Below, one piece after another: positions 1 to 10,862 of a DNA stretch of 64,000 nt (position 1 is its first letter; the number at the start of each line of letters is the position of its first letter). Both the position numbers and the translations under genes were made by a program. This stretch comes from Cryptomeria japonica (Eukaryota > Streptophyta > Pinopsida > Cupressales > Cupressaceae). The notes below the pieces were generated by a model that did not search any database, was not told where the DNA came from, and worked only from the letters and a program-made list of their open reading frames with translations. The stretch is from the NCBI RefSeq assembly GCF_030272615.1, contig NC_081408.1, positions 401,725,889-401,789,888 of the forward strand. The letters are read 5' to 3'.

Positions 1-1600
1 CCATAAATTCCCAACCTTTTTGAAAAAGTTCCGCTGTGTAGCCATCCGGTCTAGGTGCTTTGTGTGGGTGAAGTGCAAAAGTAGCCAATTTGATTTCCTC
101 CAAAGAATAAGGAGCCACGATCATGTCACTGTCAGAGCTGGAAATCAAGGGGTCAATGACTTCTTCTATGATTGTTTGTGTGCCCATGTTTCCTTCCTCG
201 GAGCTGCCCAACATGTCTTCAAAGTATTCAAGGGCAATTCGTTCCATGTCCGTATCCAATGCTTTTAGTATCCCATTCTTATCCTTGATTGAGCAAATTT
301 TGTTATTAATCCTTCTTGCTTTTGACGATGCATGGAAGAATTTTGTATTGAGACCCCCCTCAGAAATCCATAGCTCCCTAGATTTATCCTTCCAATAAAG
401 TTCTTCCCTCTTTAGAATTTCCATATATTGCATTTTTAAGCCCTTTTCCATTTCATACTCCTTATTTGTCATGCCAAATTGCATTACATTTTTGCCAATT
501 TCTTCCAATTTTTCCTCAATTCTACCTTTCTACGCAAAGATGTTTTTAAATGTGTTCTTATTCCATTCCTTTATCCGTTTTTTTAAGTGCTGTACTCTCT
601 TGATAAATTTAAAACTAGGGGTGCCAGAGTATATGTTACCTTCCAGCGACCAAATCTCCAGGTTGTCTAGGAATGCTTCATCTTTCCACCACATGCTTTG
701 GAACTTAAAGTAATTCTTCTGACTATGCACCTCTTGTGCAATGGATAGGGATAGAGGTAGATGATCCGATCCAACTTGAGGCACAATCTCAGTTTCTAAA
801 GAGTAGTCTCCTTTAATCCACCACTCCCCAACCAAGAACCGATCCAACCTTTCTGATATATTGGCAAAATTCAGTCTTTTGTTTGTCCAAGTGAATATAC
901 CATTCTTTGGATGGATATCCACCAATTTACAATTTGCTATAAAATCCCGAAAATCTTCCATCACTTTGGTGGGCTTTCAGAGGCCACCCATCTTTTCATC
1001 AATGTCTAAAATGGCGTTGAAGTCCCCAGCAGCAATGACCTTATCACCATTCATTTGGCTTGTTTGATTATAGACCTCATTCCAGACTCTTAACTTTTCC
1101 TCCGTTTTACAGGGGTCGTATATATTAAACAATGGAAATAATATTTTGGACTGTTTGTAGGTAATAATGCACTCCATCCAGTGATCACAATAAGCAATGG
1201 GGTGTACCTCCACTTTGGCAGCATTCCACAAGATTCCCAAGCCCCCAGCGAAACCCTTGGCATCCTGAAATAAACCTTCCCACTTATAGCAGTATTTGAT
1301 GAATTCACACGCCTTATCCCTGTTCAGTTTAGTCTCCTGTAGTATATAAACGTCTGAGTCTAACTTGACCATGGTTCTCTTGACCAGGCATTTTTTGTCA
1401 GGGGCCGAGAGGCCCCTGACATTCCATGAGGTCATCCTCATCTTCCCACAAGTCGAGTTCAAGAATTTCTTCATGCTAACAATGCCTTTTTCTTTTGCCC
1501 TCTGCTCCCTAACTGTTTTGTGACTCTTCCTTCCTCTTGTGGCTTTTGCTCTTCCGAGTATGATATTCACAGATTGATTGATATGCCTTGGTTCCACGAT
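1..1600 (-). pseudogene. LINE-A ORF2: endonuclease and N-terminal reverse transcriptase (broken, partial)
   Basis: The endonuclease starts around MTSWNVRGLSAPDKKCLVKR. ILQETKLNRDKACEF gives the catalytic Q-E-T-K motif, VIAAGDFNAILDIDEKMGGL gives the GDFN motif, and GSDHLPLSL the terminal S-D-H motif. TGA at 977-979 sits just after MGGL, where relatives usually have an arginine, so it is probably CGA changed to TGA. TAG at 530-532 precedes the linker to RT. The RT region toward base 1 shows GGLNTKFFHASSKARR and ALHPHKAPRPDGYTAELFQK, the typical N-terminal RT signature (HKAPGPDG in active copies). The YADD active site and the C-terminal half are outside the window. The endonuclease nicks the target and the RT primes on it. 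Confidence 0.9.
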
Positions 1601-1816
1601 GTTCAGGTCGTCATCATCACTCCCCTATTCAACAATGTCCGATTCTGAGATCTACAAATCTTCCTCCACCATCGGTTCCTCAATTGGATACACCACGGTG
1701 TCGTTGTTCGAGATTTGTTCATCACCTAATGGAGTGTTTTTGGTGGGAGTATTCGAACAAACATTCTGTTTCTCCTTGCAATTACTGATTTTAGGACCTT
1801 CCAGAAAAAGGATTTC

Positions 1817-2716
1817 CTATACTTGTGTTTTCTCAGCCCTCCAAACTTGCTCTGTCTTTTTCTCGGGGCGCTTAAAAGCTTTTCTTACAAACATTCTGCA
1901 ATTGGCAGTGTTGTGGAATTTGCTTCCACATCGGAAACAAACCTCTATTTCCTTTTCAATTTCAATCTGTTGCTTCCAATTCCCGTTTGCGGTGAGGAGC
2001 ATAACTGAAGAAGGAATTGTTCTTATGGCTGCAACTTTGAGTCTGGCATATGTGTAAAGGTCTCCTTCCACAATTTCTTTAGCAATTTCTAACAGCGTGC
2101 CAAGGGATCTTCCAATCGTCTCTAGGCAGACCTCACTCCAATAATCAATCGACAAGTTATATAAGCGAATCCACACTGGTTTGTCATATGTTGCCATCGC
2201 AGAAGGGTCAAAATTCGGGGTCCACGATTGAATGTACAGGGGATGTTCTTTTCGGAACCAATTTTTGAGTGTAATGGTGTGGTCTTTGTCTTCTTCGTAG
2301 GGAAAAACCGCCACAAAGAAACCCTTAGGAAGAAATCTAACCCTAATGTGACTCCCCCGATTTTCCAATACCCATGCATAAATGTCTTTTCTTGGCAGTT
2401 TAGGCCCTAAAATTTTTGCAATGATGGCATGTTGGTCGAAAATCTCCTTCTCATTCTCAATACAGTCAGATAGATCAATTTCTGTAATGCCATCTGCAGA
2501 GCCCCTTCCTGCTTCTGTGCGACGGTTCGTCTCTCGGTCAATGTTGCCATCGCTTTCCTCCGACCCAGTCCGTTTGATGCCATAGTCATCTCAATCTACC
2601 TCTAGGGTACACCATTTGACAGGTCTTCTTGGGCTCGCAACCTTCACAACATTGCTCTGCTTGTCGAAAGCATCCTCCTGTAAACCACTCTGCTTGTCGC
2701 AGGCTTCCTCCTCCAT
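1817..2716 (-). pseudogene. LINE-A ORF1: DUF4283-like RNA-binding protein with zinc knuckle (broken)
   Basis: The start is placed at ATG 2714-2716 because it begins with MEEEACDKQS and stays in frame with everything downstream; a shorter start would leave the N-terminus out. An in-frame TGA at 2591-2593 interrupts it, then it continues through DLSDCIENEKEIFDQHAIIA, the DUF4283-like stretch (WVLENRGSHIRVRFLP, PVWIRLYNLSIDYW) and a CCHC knuckle, CFRCGSKFHNTANC, near the C-terminus. A TAG at 1817-1819 stops it, but the frame continues to the ORF2 start with two more TAG codons (1652 and 1625). In this family ORF1 binds element RNA. The original ORF1 end is uncertain because ORF1 and ORF2 share one frame here. 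Confidence 0.85.
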
Positions 2717-3703
2717 TTTTCATTTGATTTATTTATTTATTGTTGAGATATTTTATTATCTAGGGGTTAATAAATATATAATGATTAATATTTATTTTGG
2801 GTATCTGTCTTAATGAAGAAGTAGCCTTTGGGTATAGATAAAACATTATTTTTATTGGAGATTTTTAAATTAAAATATATTTATTATTCGGAGATTTTTA
2901 AATAATATATTATTCAAGAATATATTATTTTTTTCGATTTGAATGATATAGGTCATCTGGGAATTTTAGAAATGGAATACTAAAGTATATGAGTAATTGG
3001 AAAATGAAATATTTATCATTGGATATTCTGGAAATTTAATGATATGCTATTAGAATTATTGGAAATTTAATATTGTATCAATTTGAGAATTGGTAAGTTA
3101 GTGATATTTTCATTTAGTGAAATAAATGGTTTATTTATATTCTTCCTCGGTATTATGAAATAGACAAATGGTAATATTGCAATTATAGTATTGTATCCAC
3201 CTTGTAATGGTGATTTTTCTGTTAATGTATTTTTGAAAACTTAGATCTTTTAGAAAACTTGTTCGACTTTTATTGTTTAAATCAAGAGGAAAGAAGATTG
3301 TCCTTTCCCAGTTATTGCCTATGTAAGTTTAATTTCTGTATTCGCTTTTGTTTAAAGTAATGGCAAGGCCTTGATATGTTTGTTTGGACCCTATCGTTTG
3401 GTTGATTTGGGGTACCTGATTATGTCTTCAGTCTCTAGTTTGGCGGTTGCCTTGTGAGGGTGTTATAATTGGTCTTGTCCTTTATGCGGGTGTCGAGTGT
3501 TGATTTGTGGTTGACCATAGTTGGTCAGGTCTCTAGTTAGAGTACCGTCAGGCAATGGACCTTTGTATTTGCTTTTATTAAGTTCAGTGGATCCTTTCCT
3601 ATTTAGGGATCTTTTAGGTATTTGTTGACCGATGTGGTCGGTCGTTTATTGGCTATGTTCGCATTGATGGAAGGATTGTAAATGATGTGAAAATTATGTA
3701 TTC
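2717..3703. other. A+T-rich region without recognised gene
   Basis: I see no coding frame, RNA gene or clear repeat ends. Bases 3340-3700 are less A+T-rich than the rest and abut the TGTAATGCCC motif at 3704, so they might be the remains of another element's end, but no terminus can be defined. Confidence 0.4.
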
Positions 3704-3920
3704 TGTAATGCCCCACCAGGAAACTCCGAAGGGATAAAGCTACAACACACGAATGGAGTGCCAATAATTTTTTTTTAAAATAAGACACAACATAATGATA
3801 CAATGAATTATCCAAAGTTCAGATAACACAGTGGAAGACTAAACAAAACCTAAGGAGTTTCCCAACGTGATTAAGTAACTTAACAACTAACTCAACTCAT
3901 GACATCTGACCCAGTAAAGC
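3704..3920 (+). repeat. LTR-like 5' end of the TGTAATGCCC family
   Basis: The segment begins TGTAATGCCCCACCAGGAA, matching the start of the 3.7-kb solo LTR at 26460 (TGTAATGCCCTGCCAGGAAC). The next 170 bases keep the same order of short matches: an oligo-T run, then AAGACTAAAC or AAGTCTAACA, then CCTAAGG. No matching 3' end was found, so this is either a truncated LTR or an old copy diverged beyond recognition. Confidence 0.5.
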
Positions 3921-3999
3921 AGGTTAACTTAATTTCATGTTATTAATTTAAACAAGGATATAATTTGTTCAATAAATTAACATTATAGATAATAGGACG

Positions 4000-4400
4000 C
4001 GTTCATCCATTATAGTTGAAGATGAGTCTAACATGAGGAAATTTACCCATTGAAGTTAAAACATAGATAACATATGAATTCATCCATTAAGGTTAAAATA
4101 TAGTTAACTTGATGAGTTCATCCATTTTAGTTAAAATATAGCTAATATGATGAAGTTCATTTATTAAGGTTAAAATGTAAATAACCAAATGAGTTCATCC
4201 ATTATAGTTAAAATATAGCTAATATGATGAAGTTCATTTATTAAGGTTAAAATGCAGATAACCAAATGAGTTCATCCATTATAGTTAAAATATAGCTAAT
4301 ATGATGAAGTGAATTTATGTAGATAACAAAATGAAGTTCATCCATTTGAATTACAATTTAGGTAACATGACGAGTTCATCCAATAATTTTTAACCATTCA
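4000..4400. repeat. Tandem array, 38-39-bp unit, about ten copies
   Basis: The unit resembles GTTCATCCATTATAGTTAAA followed by an ATAGCTAATATGATGA-type half. Copies alternate between two subtypes (CATCCATTATAGTT and CATTTATTAAGGTT), giving a higher-order period of about 77 bp in the middle of the array. Edge copies are more diverged than central ones, as expected for unequal crossing-over. It is non-coding as far as I can see. Confidence 0.85.
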
Positions 4401-5802
4401 TTACGTTCAATTCTACATTAAACACATGCCATGCATCTTGTTCCAAAACACACTATAATTTCATCATAACTAATGTGAACTTTTCATGCATACTTATTTC
4501 ATTAACCATAACAAAATACATTCTTTTATGATCCAATTTACTGCACTTAAGAGACGACTGCATACATGCATTTACGATAAATCTCATATGTCGTGCCCAA
4601 ACTTTTGGGCAAAAATACAAACAACTTTTTTTTTTAACACTAATTATATGCAACTTATGATCAAATAGTTGTGACAACTTAACAAGTTGTCCCAAGTGAG
4701 TTTTTTTTAAATGATATTAAAATGGGTTCCAGAGTGAGTGATGAAATAAAATTTAACTAAAAGCCTTAGGTTTCGATTAAAACTCCTAGACGATAGAATT
4801 ATAATATTACAAACATAACAAATATGATAACTCCTATCATCAAGCGGAACAAATTAATTATATAAGGACAATAATAAATTCACTCAAATGTCCCTTTCAT
4901 TTCAGTTGCGAAAAATAATACATAATTAGATCAACTTCTACTACATAGACATTAATATAATTATTTGATTCAATAATTATTCATCTAGGTAAAGGTATGT
5001 CAAACATTCCCAATACATTGATATTATAACCTCTTCATTTATAACTTATTAATTCTTAAAAAGGTATAAATTATAAAATAATGAGAAAAGAGGAAGGAAA
5101 ATGTTCCTCTAAGTATTTGAAATGAAATTATTCATTTAACTTAAGTTATTATTTAGTTTAGTAGGCTAGCTTGGAAATTTAAAGGAAAATGTAATGAATT
5201 ATTTTATATTTGGGTAAATGTTTTTAGTGAAAAGTTTAAATAGTATGGTGATTAAAATTTAGTTTAAGAAGTAATCTTAAATGTCTATCATTGAATATTA
5301 ATATTTATTAAATTTGGGAATTGTTTAGTTATAGAGAAGTAATATACTCTTTTCGAGTAGTTTTATTAAAAGGGGTTTATTGATGGAAATTTTATTAAGT
5401 TTAATGATTTAATTTAAACCTAGAGGTAACATATATCTTGAATATTAAATATTTATATTAATGTTTGGAGGATTAACATATTACAACTTGATTTAAGTTG
5501 TGTAGATACTTTTTAGAAAATTTAATGATATTTATAATTAAATGGAAGAATTTAATATAGGTTATTTAATGTTTATTTGAAAAAGGATATTGTAGTGGAA
5601 TTATATATATTTCTAAAATAAGTCAATGTACTTGATCTTGCGAACTTATTTAACCCAGATGGAACCTTATATTAAATAAATCAATTATTATAATAACATT
5701 TGACACTTTAAATTTATTTGCTCTAATAATTAATATTAATACATTTTCTTGTTTCTATTTGAAAATTTGATCAAATCGGTCACTTTTTGTTGTCCATTAT
5801 AT
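4401..5802. other. A+T-rich region, nothing recognised
   Basis: Low-complexity A+T-rich DNA. Short frames on both strands show no family signature. No repeat termini, RNA gene or regulatory motif can be supported. Confidence 0.4.
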
Positions 5803-5880
5803 ATGTTAATATTGATCATACATATTTCTACTTTGATGAAGATGTTAATATTGATCATACATATTTCTACTTTGATGAAG
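5803..5880. repeat. Exact 39-bp tandem duplication
   Basis: Bases 5803-5841 and 5842-5880 are identical (ATGTTAATATTGATCATACA at the start, CTTTGATGAAG at the end). Because 39 is divisible by three, a 13-residue peptide is duplicated in the local open frame, but nothing suggests that frame is real. Identity implies a recent duplication compared with the decayed surroundings. Confidence 0.9.
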
Positions 5881-5989
5881 ACCAAATCAAATCAGTCGTG
5901 CTCCTTAATGACTTCTGATTTGATTCCTTCAAACAAGAACAATTGTTTTTTCTTTAACATTTCATGAATTTTGATTTCTAGTCTTTATC

Positions 5990-6720
5990 ATCATCTTGAT
6001 ATCAATGGCAACTTCCCACCACAAACATGTTCATAAAATTACAAGTGGATGCAATGAAGGAAAAGTGGGTAGATGAGATGGAGAAATTAGAGGAGATGGT
6101 TGCAACAACCAAGGAAGGGGCAAAAGACCACAAAATTGCAACTTTGGAAAAGTGCCTGCATTTATCAAAACCTATTGCAAACACTAGATCAATTAAAAAT
6201 TACTGCTGCAGTAATTAAGCCAATATATGAGAGGTGACAACCCAAGCATCACACCCTAAAGACATTATGCATAGTAACACAACATAATCCAAATGCTCCA
6301 CCCAATATAAATTCAATAGAGAAAATGACAAAGATGGTGATAGATGAACATCAATTTATTTCAGAAAGAGAACAAAGAATAATGGCAAAATTTGACTTCT
6401 TCCATACATTCCAACATTGGTCAATCCTTTAAATATTGGACAAGAATGCACAAATGAAGAGCTTAGAACATTGGAAGGAAGAGTTTCATTAGATTTTGCC
6501 AAAGGTATTGTTGCAACTAAATGAGGGAAAACAAGTGGTTGTTCGAATTTTTAATTTTACACTTGATAGGATAATTGCAATTGATATTGGGTATACAAAG
6601 TTCAACATTGAGTCTAGAGTAGCACTAGACAACAAATGGAGAGATCATATAACACATATACCACAACTTCAAGAATACAAATGGTTTAGTGACTTCACCA
6701 TCTTCTATTGGCAACAATAG
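5990..6720 (+). pseudogene. Remnant of an unidentified element-encoded protein (coiled-coil-like)
   Basis: Two open stretches suggest a decayed coding region. Bases 6027-6218 encode a charged, probably helical segment (MKEKWVDEMEKLEEMVATTK). Bases 6496-6720 encode DRIIAIDIGYTKFNIESRVA and end in IFYWQQ. Stops and frame changes lie between. I do not recognise the family. The non-coding DNA that follows (7260-8030) resembles that after the longer relic at 16450-19690, so both probably belong to one repeat family. No intact product is possible. Confidence 0.4.
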
Positions 6721-8220
6721 TTCTTGACATCATCAGAGGAATAATACATTGTTTCAATTGTTTTTCCAATTTTCTTTCGTTTTCTTGTTGTCATTGAGTT
6801 TTTTAGGCACTTCAACATAAGCAAAGAAAAATAAAGGCAAATGCAAAGTAAATCACACTTCAGTTATTTTAGAAAGGACCTTGCCAGAACACCTAGATTG
6901 TAGGTACTTTATGGTTATCAAATGGAGTTGAGTGTGTTTGATTTGCATTTCAACGAGTCATCATATTTCAATGCCTTGGTCTTTCCAATTTCAATTGCCA
7001 TCTATCAGTTTCTCCAATTTGTTTGATTCTCCCCCAACTGAATTCAGTTCAAGGGATTTTCACATCAGCAATGTAGTTTAGGAAAGTTGAGTTATAAAAA
7101 ATGGTTCATGCCTCAAGTCTTCAAAGTTTCTCTCCAACGAATGCAAATAGTGTTTGTCTTGTGTGCAAGTAAAGATGCCTTTGGAATATTTAATTGTTAT
7201 GAAATTTGTCAAACGAAATATTGACATGTGCACAATGGTTTGAAGCTTGTTTTTCTCCCTTGTTTTCAATAAAAGAGAATTCAAGACCATTTGTACAGGT
7301 TCTGAAATTTTGATTTGGGCGAATAGATAGAGAATAATATCGAAGCTAGAGTTATAGAGGATAGTTGCATAATGTTTATATGTTCATGTAATAGATTCAA
7401 TTATTTTTGAATATAAATGAAGACATTACATAGTTGTTTCCTATTTGTACCTTAGATTTTAATACAAATCAATATATCAAGCATATTTTGGTTTCTCAAT
7501 ACAATTTCCTTGTAATTGTGTAATGTCTTTTTATGGGTTTCTTTTAATGAAATAATTAAATTTTGTTTTCACATTACTATGATTTTGAGGGGTAGTGATG
7601 ATTCGTAAGTAGAATTATTTGGTGGTTAATGTAGACACATTTATGTAATGCATAAGTGTTATAGGTTTAAGTGATTGAGTTAATTTGTTACATGAATATG
7701 TTTGTGATTTGTATCTAGACTCCATTTCACTAGGATTTAGGCACTTCAAATTCAGGAACACTTCAAAATGATAAATCCTTTAAATTCTTATTTGTAGGAG
7801 TAGTATAGCTTTAGGTATTGTTCTCAATTGTGCAAATACAAATAAGTAACCATGAATAGAGATAGTTCAAGGTTGAAGTTTATTTCCATTATTAAGCTCC
7901 ATTGAGAATCATCTGCTTAATTGCATTATCTGCTAACATTTGTGTGTAAAGAGGGACCCCCCCTTAGTCTAGAAGAGCCTAAAGTGCAGGAGATTTTCAA
8001 TCTTTTGATTGAATCTTGTTAGTTGGCCACTGGCATTAGAACCTGTTGATAGAACATTGCTAATTCTTAGGAGTTCCAGGACAACTAGTTGGAAACACAA
8101 ACAAGGGTAAGGGCCATTGCAAATGTCACACACCCACAAAGCAACATACATCTATGTTGGTGTAATTATAGCAATATGTACATGCATACATACATACATA
8201 TATGCATACACATAATGACA
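6721..8220. repeat. Non-coding 3' part of the unidentified element family
   Basis: Short similarities in the same order link this stretch to 20230-20720: GTTCATGTAATAGATT (7383 and 20275), a CGTAAGTAGAATTATTTGG / TGTAAGTAGAATTGTTGGAG pair (7602 and 20339), and AGGGACCCCCCCTTAGTCTA / AGGGATACCCTCTAGGTCTA (7951 and 20664). I see no gene. Bases 8165-8215 hold a CATA-type simple repeat. Confidence 0.45.
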
Positions 8221-9897
8221 AGGTTTAAAAAATAGGGATTGGCCCAATTGAGAGTAGGATGAAACCCTACACATGGGTTAGGTGCCCCATAAAGTTGATG
8301 CTCATTTGATAGTAGTTTTGAATAGTAGTAAAGAAGTTATTATAGCAATGAAGGGCATGTTTAGGAAATGGGTATTGGCACAATGGAGAGTGGGAAAAAA
8401 TAGGTGCATACGGTTTGTATGAAGTAATACACATATGCACACATCTACTTACATGTGTATGCATATATTATATACATACATATAGGCATACATTATATAC
8501 ATGTGTGGGTGAACCCACAATAGTGGGTTACACTTTTTTGCCAACTTTGACATTGCAATATTCATTTTTCAGAAAAAAACTTCACATTCAGACACCTATT
8601 ACTGCTAAACTGTAAGGAATTTGTAGATGATGTGAACTAGTGATTTGTGTCATTTTGTGTGTAGATTCTAAAAATATTTTTTTTTGAAAATTTTTGGAAT
8701 CAATTTGCTTCCATTTTTCTATCTCTCTTGAAAACTAGTTTTTTTACAAAAAACAACATTTTTAAAGAGTGTTACTCACTTGGTCATACATAACTTTTTT
8801 CTAAAATAGATATGAATGTGATTCTTTCGAATTTAGTTTTGTAACATCCATATCTAATGTTTGCAATTGGTTTCATAACATTATCTTCAATATTTCATAT
8901 TTTATTAAGTTTTGAAGTTGAGTTAACTATAATTTTGACATATGTCCATTTGGTCGTTCATAACTTCTTGTGTATGTAACGAAATTCTTTTTTTGTTGTT
9001 GGAAAGAGGACTTCAATACCTACTGTGTAGATATTTTTCAATTTTTTTTTTCACTTGTTTACTATTTTTCCATAAGCGTTGAACTCAGAAGTAAATGTTT
9101 GGTGTGAAACCTATGTTCAGTTAACCTAAAAAAAAAATCTTAATAAATTTAATATATATTAAAATAATAATCATTGGAAATCTCACTTCGAGTACTACCA
9201 TCATGTGTTTGGGTTTGTCAAAATTCATCCATTTGAGCACCCAAATTGAGCTTCAAAGGCCAAAAATTTGTAGAAACTAGGAGAGTTTGGGGGGGGGAGA
9301 TCTCTAGCAGGCAAGTACGATAGAACATATGTTCTATCGAACCCCTTTGAGATTTTTTTTTAATGACCATGTTCTTTTTAAAAAACCGTTAAAAAAGGGG
9401 GTTTGATCGAACCCCCCTTTTTAATGGTTTTATATTCGATCGAACATATTTAAAATAATACGTTCAATCAAATCATTTTTTGGGTTCAATCGAACATGGC
9501 ATTCGATCGAAAGTGATAAAAATTATGTTTTGGACAAACGAGTGTAATTTCTTTGTCCAAAAAAGTGTAACCCACTATTGTGGGTTCACCTGTGTGTGTA
9601 TGTATTTATATATGCATGCATATAATTTTGTGGGCATGCAATCTCTATGAAGTGTTGGCCCTCTCACATAGGTGTATCACCCTTGTGAGGGTCATGACCC
9701 ATTTGTAAGGGTATCATTCCGCTCTATATTGAGACAATACATATTTCTTAAACCTTGCCCTTCATTTCTACTTAATGTCTTTTCATTGTTATTCATCTCT
9801 CCCCTTCAATAAAGGGACATCATATTTGTGATGCACATAACCCGTTTAAAAGGGTGTCATTCCACTCTCCATTGGGCCAAACCCTTGTTCTTAAACC
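8221..9897. repeat. Older imperfect inverted repeat enclosing the TIR element
   Basis: The left arm (8221-8260, GGTTTAAAAAATAGGGATTG then GCCCAATTGAGAGTAGGA) is matched in reverse complement by 9861-9897 (TCCACTCTCCATTGGGCCAA then ACCCTTGTTCTTAAACC). A second inner pair of the same motif lies at about 8352-8400 and 9718-9765. Arms are diverged with gaps. This could be the ends of an older foldback or TIR transposon into which the 8508-9590 element inserted, or a dispersed motif present in several orientations. Confidence 0.6.
8508..9590. mobile_element. Non-autonomous DNA transposon with 33-bp perfect TIRs
   Basis: Bases 8508-8540 (GGTGAACCCACAATAGTGGG and onward) are the exact reverse complement of 9558-9590. 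The TIR is itself palindromic (AACCCAC-AATA-GTGGGTT). The 1083-bp element has no transposase frame, so it would have depended on an enzyme made elsewhere. Its right half carries several close variants of GTTCGATCGAAC, possibly protein-binding sites. Flanks are TG repeats (TGTGTG on both sides), so the target-duplication length that would give the superfamily cannot be read. hAT or Mutator are both possible. Confidence 0.85.
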
Positions 9898-10229
9898 ATT
9901 TGGTGCCTCTTCACTAGTTTCTCACACCAGTTAAGGCTTTCATCCTTGTATGGCCACCACTTTCTTCTTGTACAACTTAAACAAAAATAAATAACATGAA
10001 ATGTTAGTTTTAATGTTCTAATCTCATTGTTTATAATGGTGGAAAATTATATTTTGAATTAGGTTTTTATTTGTAATTATATTGTCTTGAAATATAAATA
10101 AATAAATTTAGCTTTAATTGTAATTAGAGATTATTGATAATAAACTTCATGTATTTAGGGAGCTTATAATTGAACAATTCAATTTTTTATATGAGATTAA
10201 GCTAACTTTTAATTTCAAAGTAGGAATTG
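9898..10229. other. A+T-rich region without gene
   Basis: No coding frame or repeat boundary is visible. It runs directly into the RNase H relic that follows. Confidence 0.4.
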
Positions 10230-10560
10230 GACGACCTTTACATCTCAGCTGCATAAATTGAACTTTGATGGGGCCTTTCAAAGTAACATTGTTCCCTCAA
10301 GCACTAGTTATAGTGTAAGAAATGAAAATGGTTTGTTGGTTTATGTGTCTCAAAAAACCATTTTAAAGTAATCGACAATAAAGAAAAAGCACAAAATATT
10401 CTATTGGGACTTCAAGTTTATACAAAATTTAATTTATCTTTGATTCTATTAGAAGGGGACTCCATGATTATGATTTAATGGTATGAAGAAGCGAACAACT
10501 TGAAATTGGAAATTTTATTACAACCTACAAAATGTGTGGCTCATATTTGATGCCAAGTAG
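10230..10560 (+). pseudogene. LINE-type RNase H domain relic
   Basis: On the plus strand, KLNFDGAFQSNIVPSS and SYSVRNENGLLVYV match the N-terminal strands of the RNase H domain found at the C-terminus of plant L1 ORF2 (family pattern KLNFDGA...RDENG). After a frame change, NILLGLQVYTKFNLSLILLE followed by GDSMIM gives the middle segment with its acidic E and D positions. The typical NxxAD end is not recognisable. It is an isolated fragment with no RT beside it, possibly the 3' end of a 5'-truncated LINE. Confidence 0.65.
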
Positions 10561-10862
10561 CACTTTGTATTTTCTAGGGTTTTCTAGTCATGTCTAGTCT
10601 TTATTTTTGCTCTAGTTATCCAAGACCTACGAATGCTTGTGCCTTAGTTGTTCTTTTCTTATGTTTTAATGATGACTTGCTAAGGCTTGTAGCTAGTAAG
10701 TTAAGTTATAACTTGTTAGATCCTGCCAAGGCAAGATTACTTATGCATTCATTGAATTTTATTTTCTCATTAATCTATCCAATCATTGCATAGAATTAAA
10801 TTTTTTTGACCAAAAATCTTATTGTTTATGTTTAATTTTTATTTTAAATGATTGTGAAAATC

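Larger units (their letters stand above)
1..2716 (-). mobile_element. LINE-A: L1-type non-LTR retrotransposon, 3' part cut off by window edge
   Basis: On the minus strand a single reading frame runs from an ATG at 2714-2716 to the window edge. It passes through an ORF1 with a DUF4283-like domain and a CCHC zinc knuckle, an endonuclease/exonuclease/phosphatase-fold domain, and the start of a reverse transcriptase. The frame is never shifted; it is broken only by stop codons at 2591-2593, 1817-1819, 1652-1654, 1625-1627, 977-979 and 530-532. The remaining RT, zf-RVT and poly-A end lie before base 1. An L1 of the plant type copies itself by target-primed reverse transcription. This copy cannot make full proteins. 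Both ends of its target duplication cannot be examined because the 3' end is outside the window. Confidence 0.9.

Noticed and set aside
4000-4400. Possible CRISPR-like array
   Set aside because: There are no unique spacers between the units; this is a head-to-tail tandem repeat in plant DNA.
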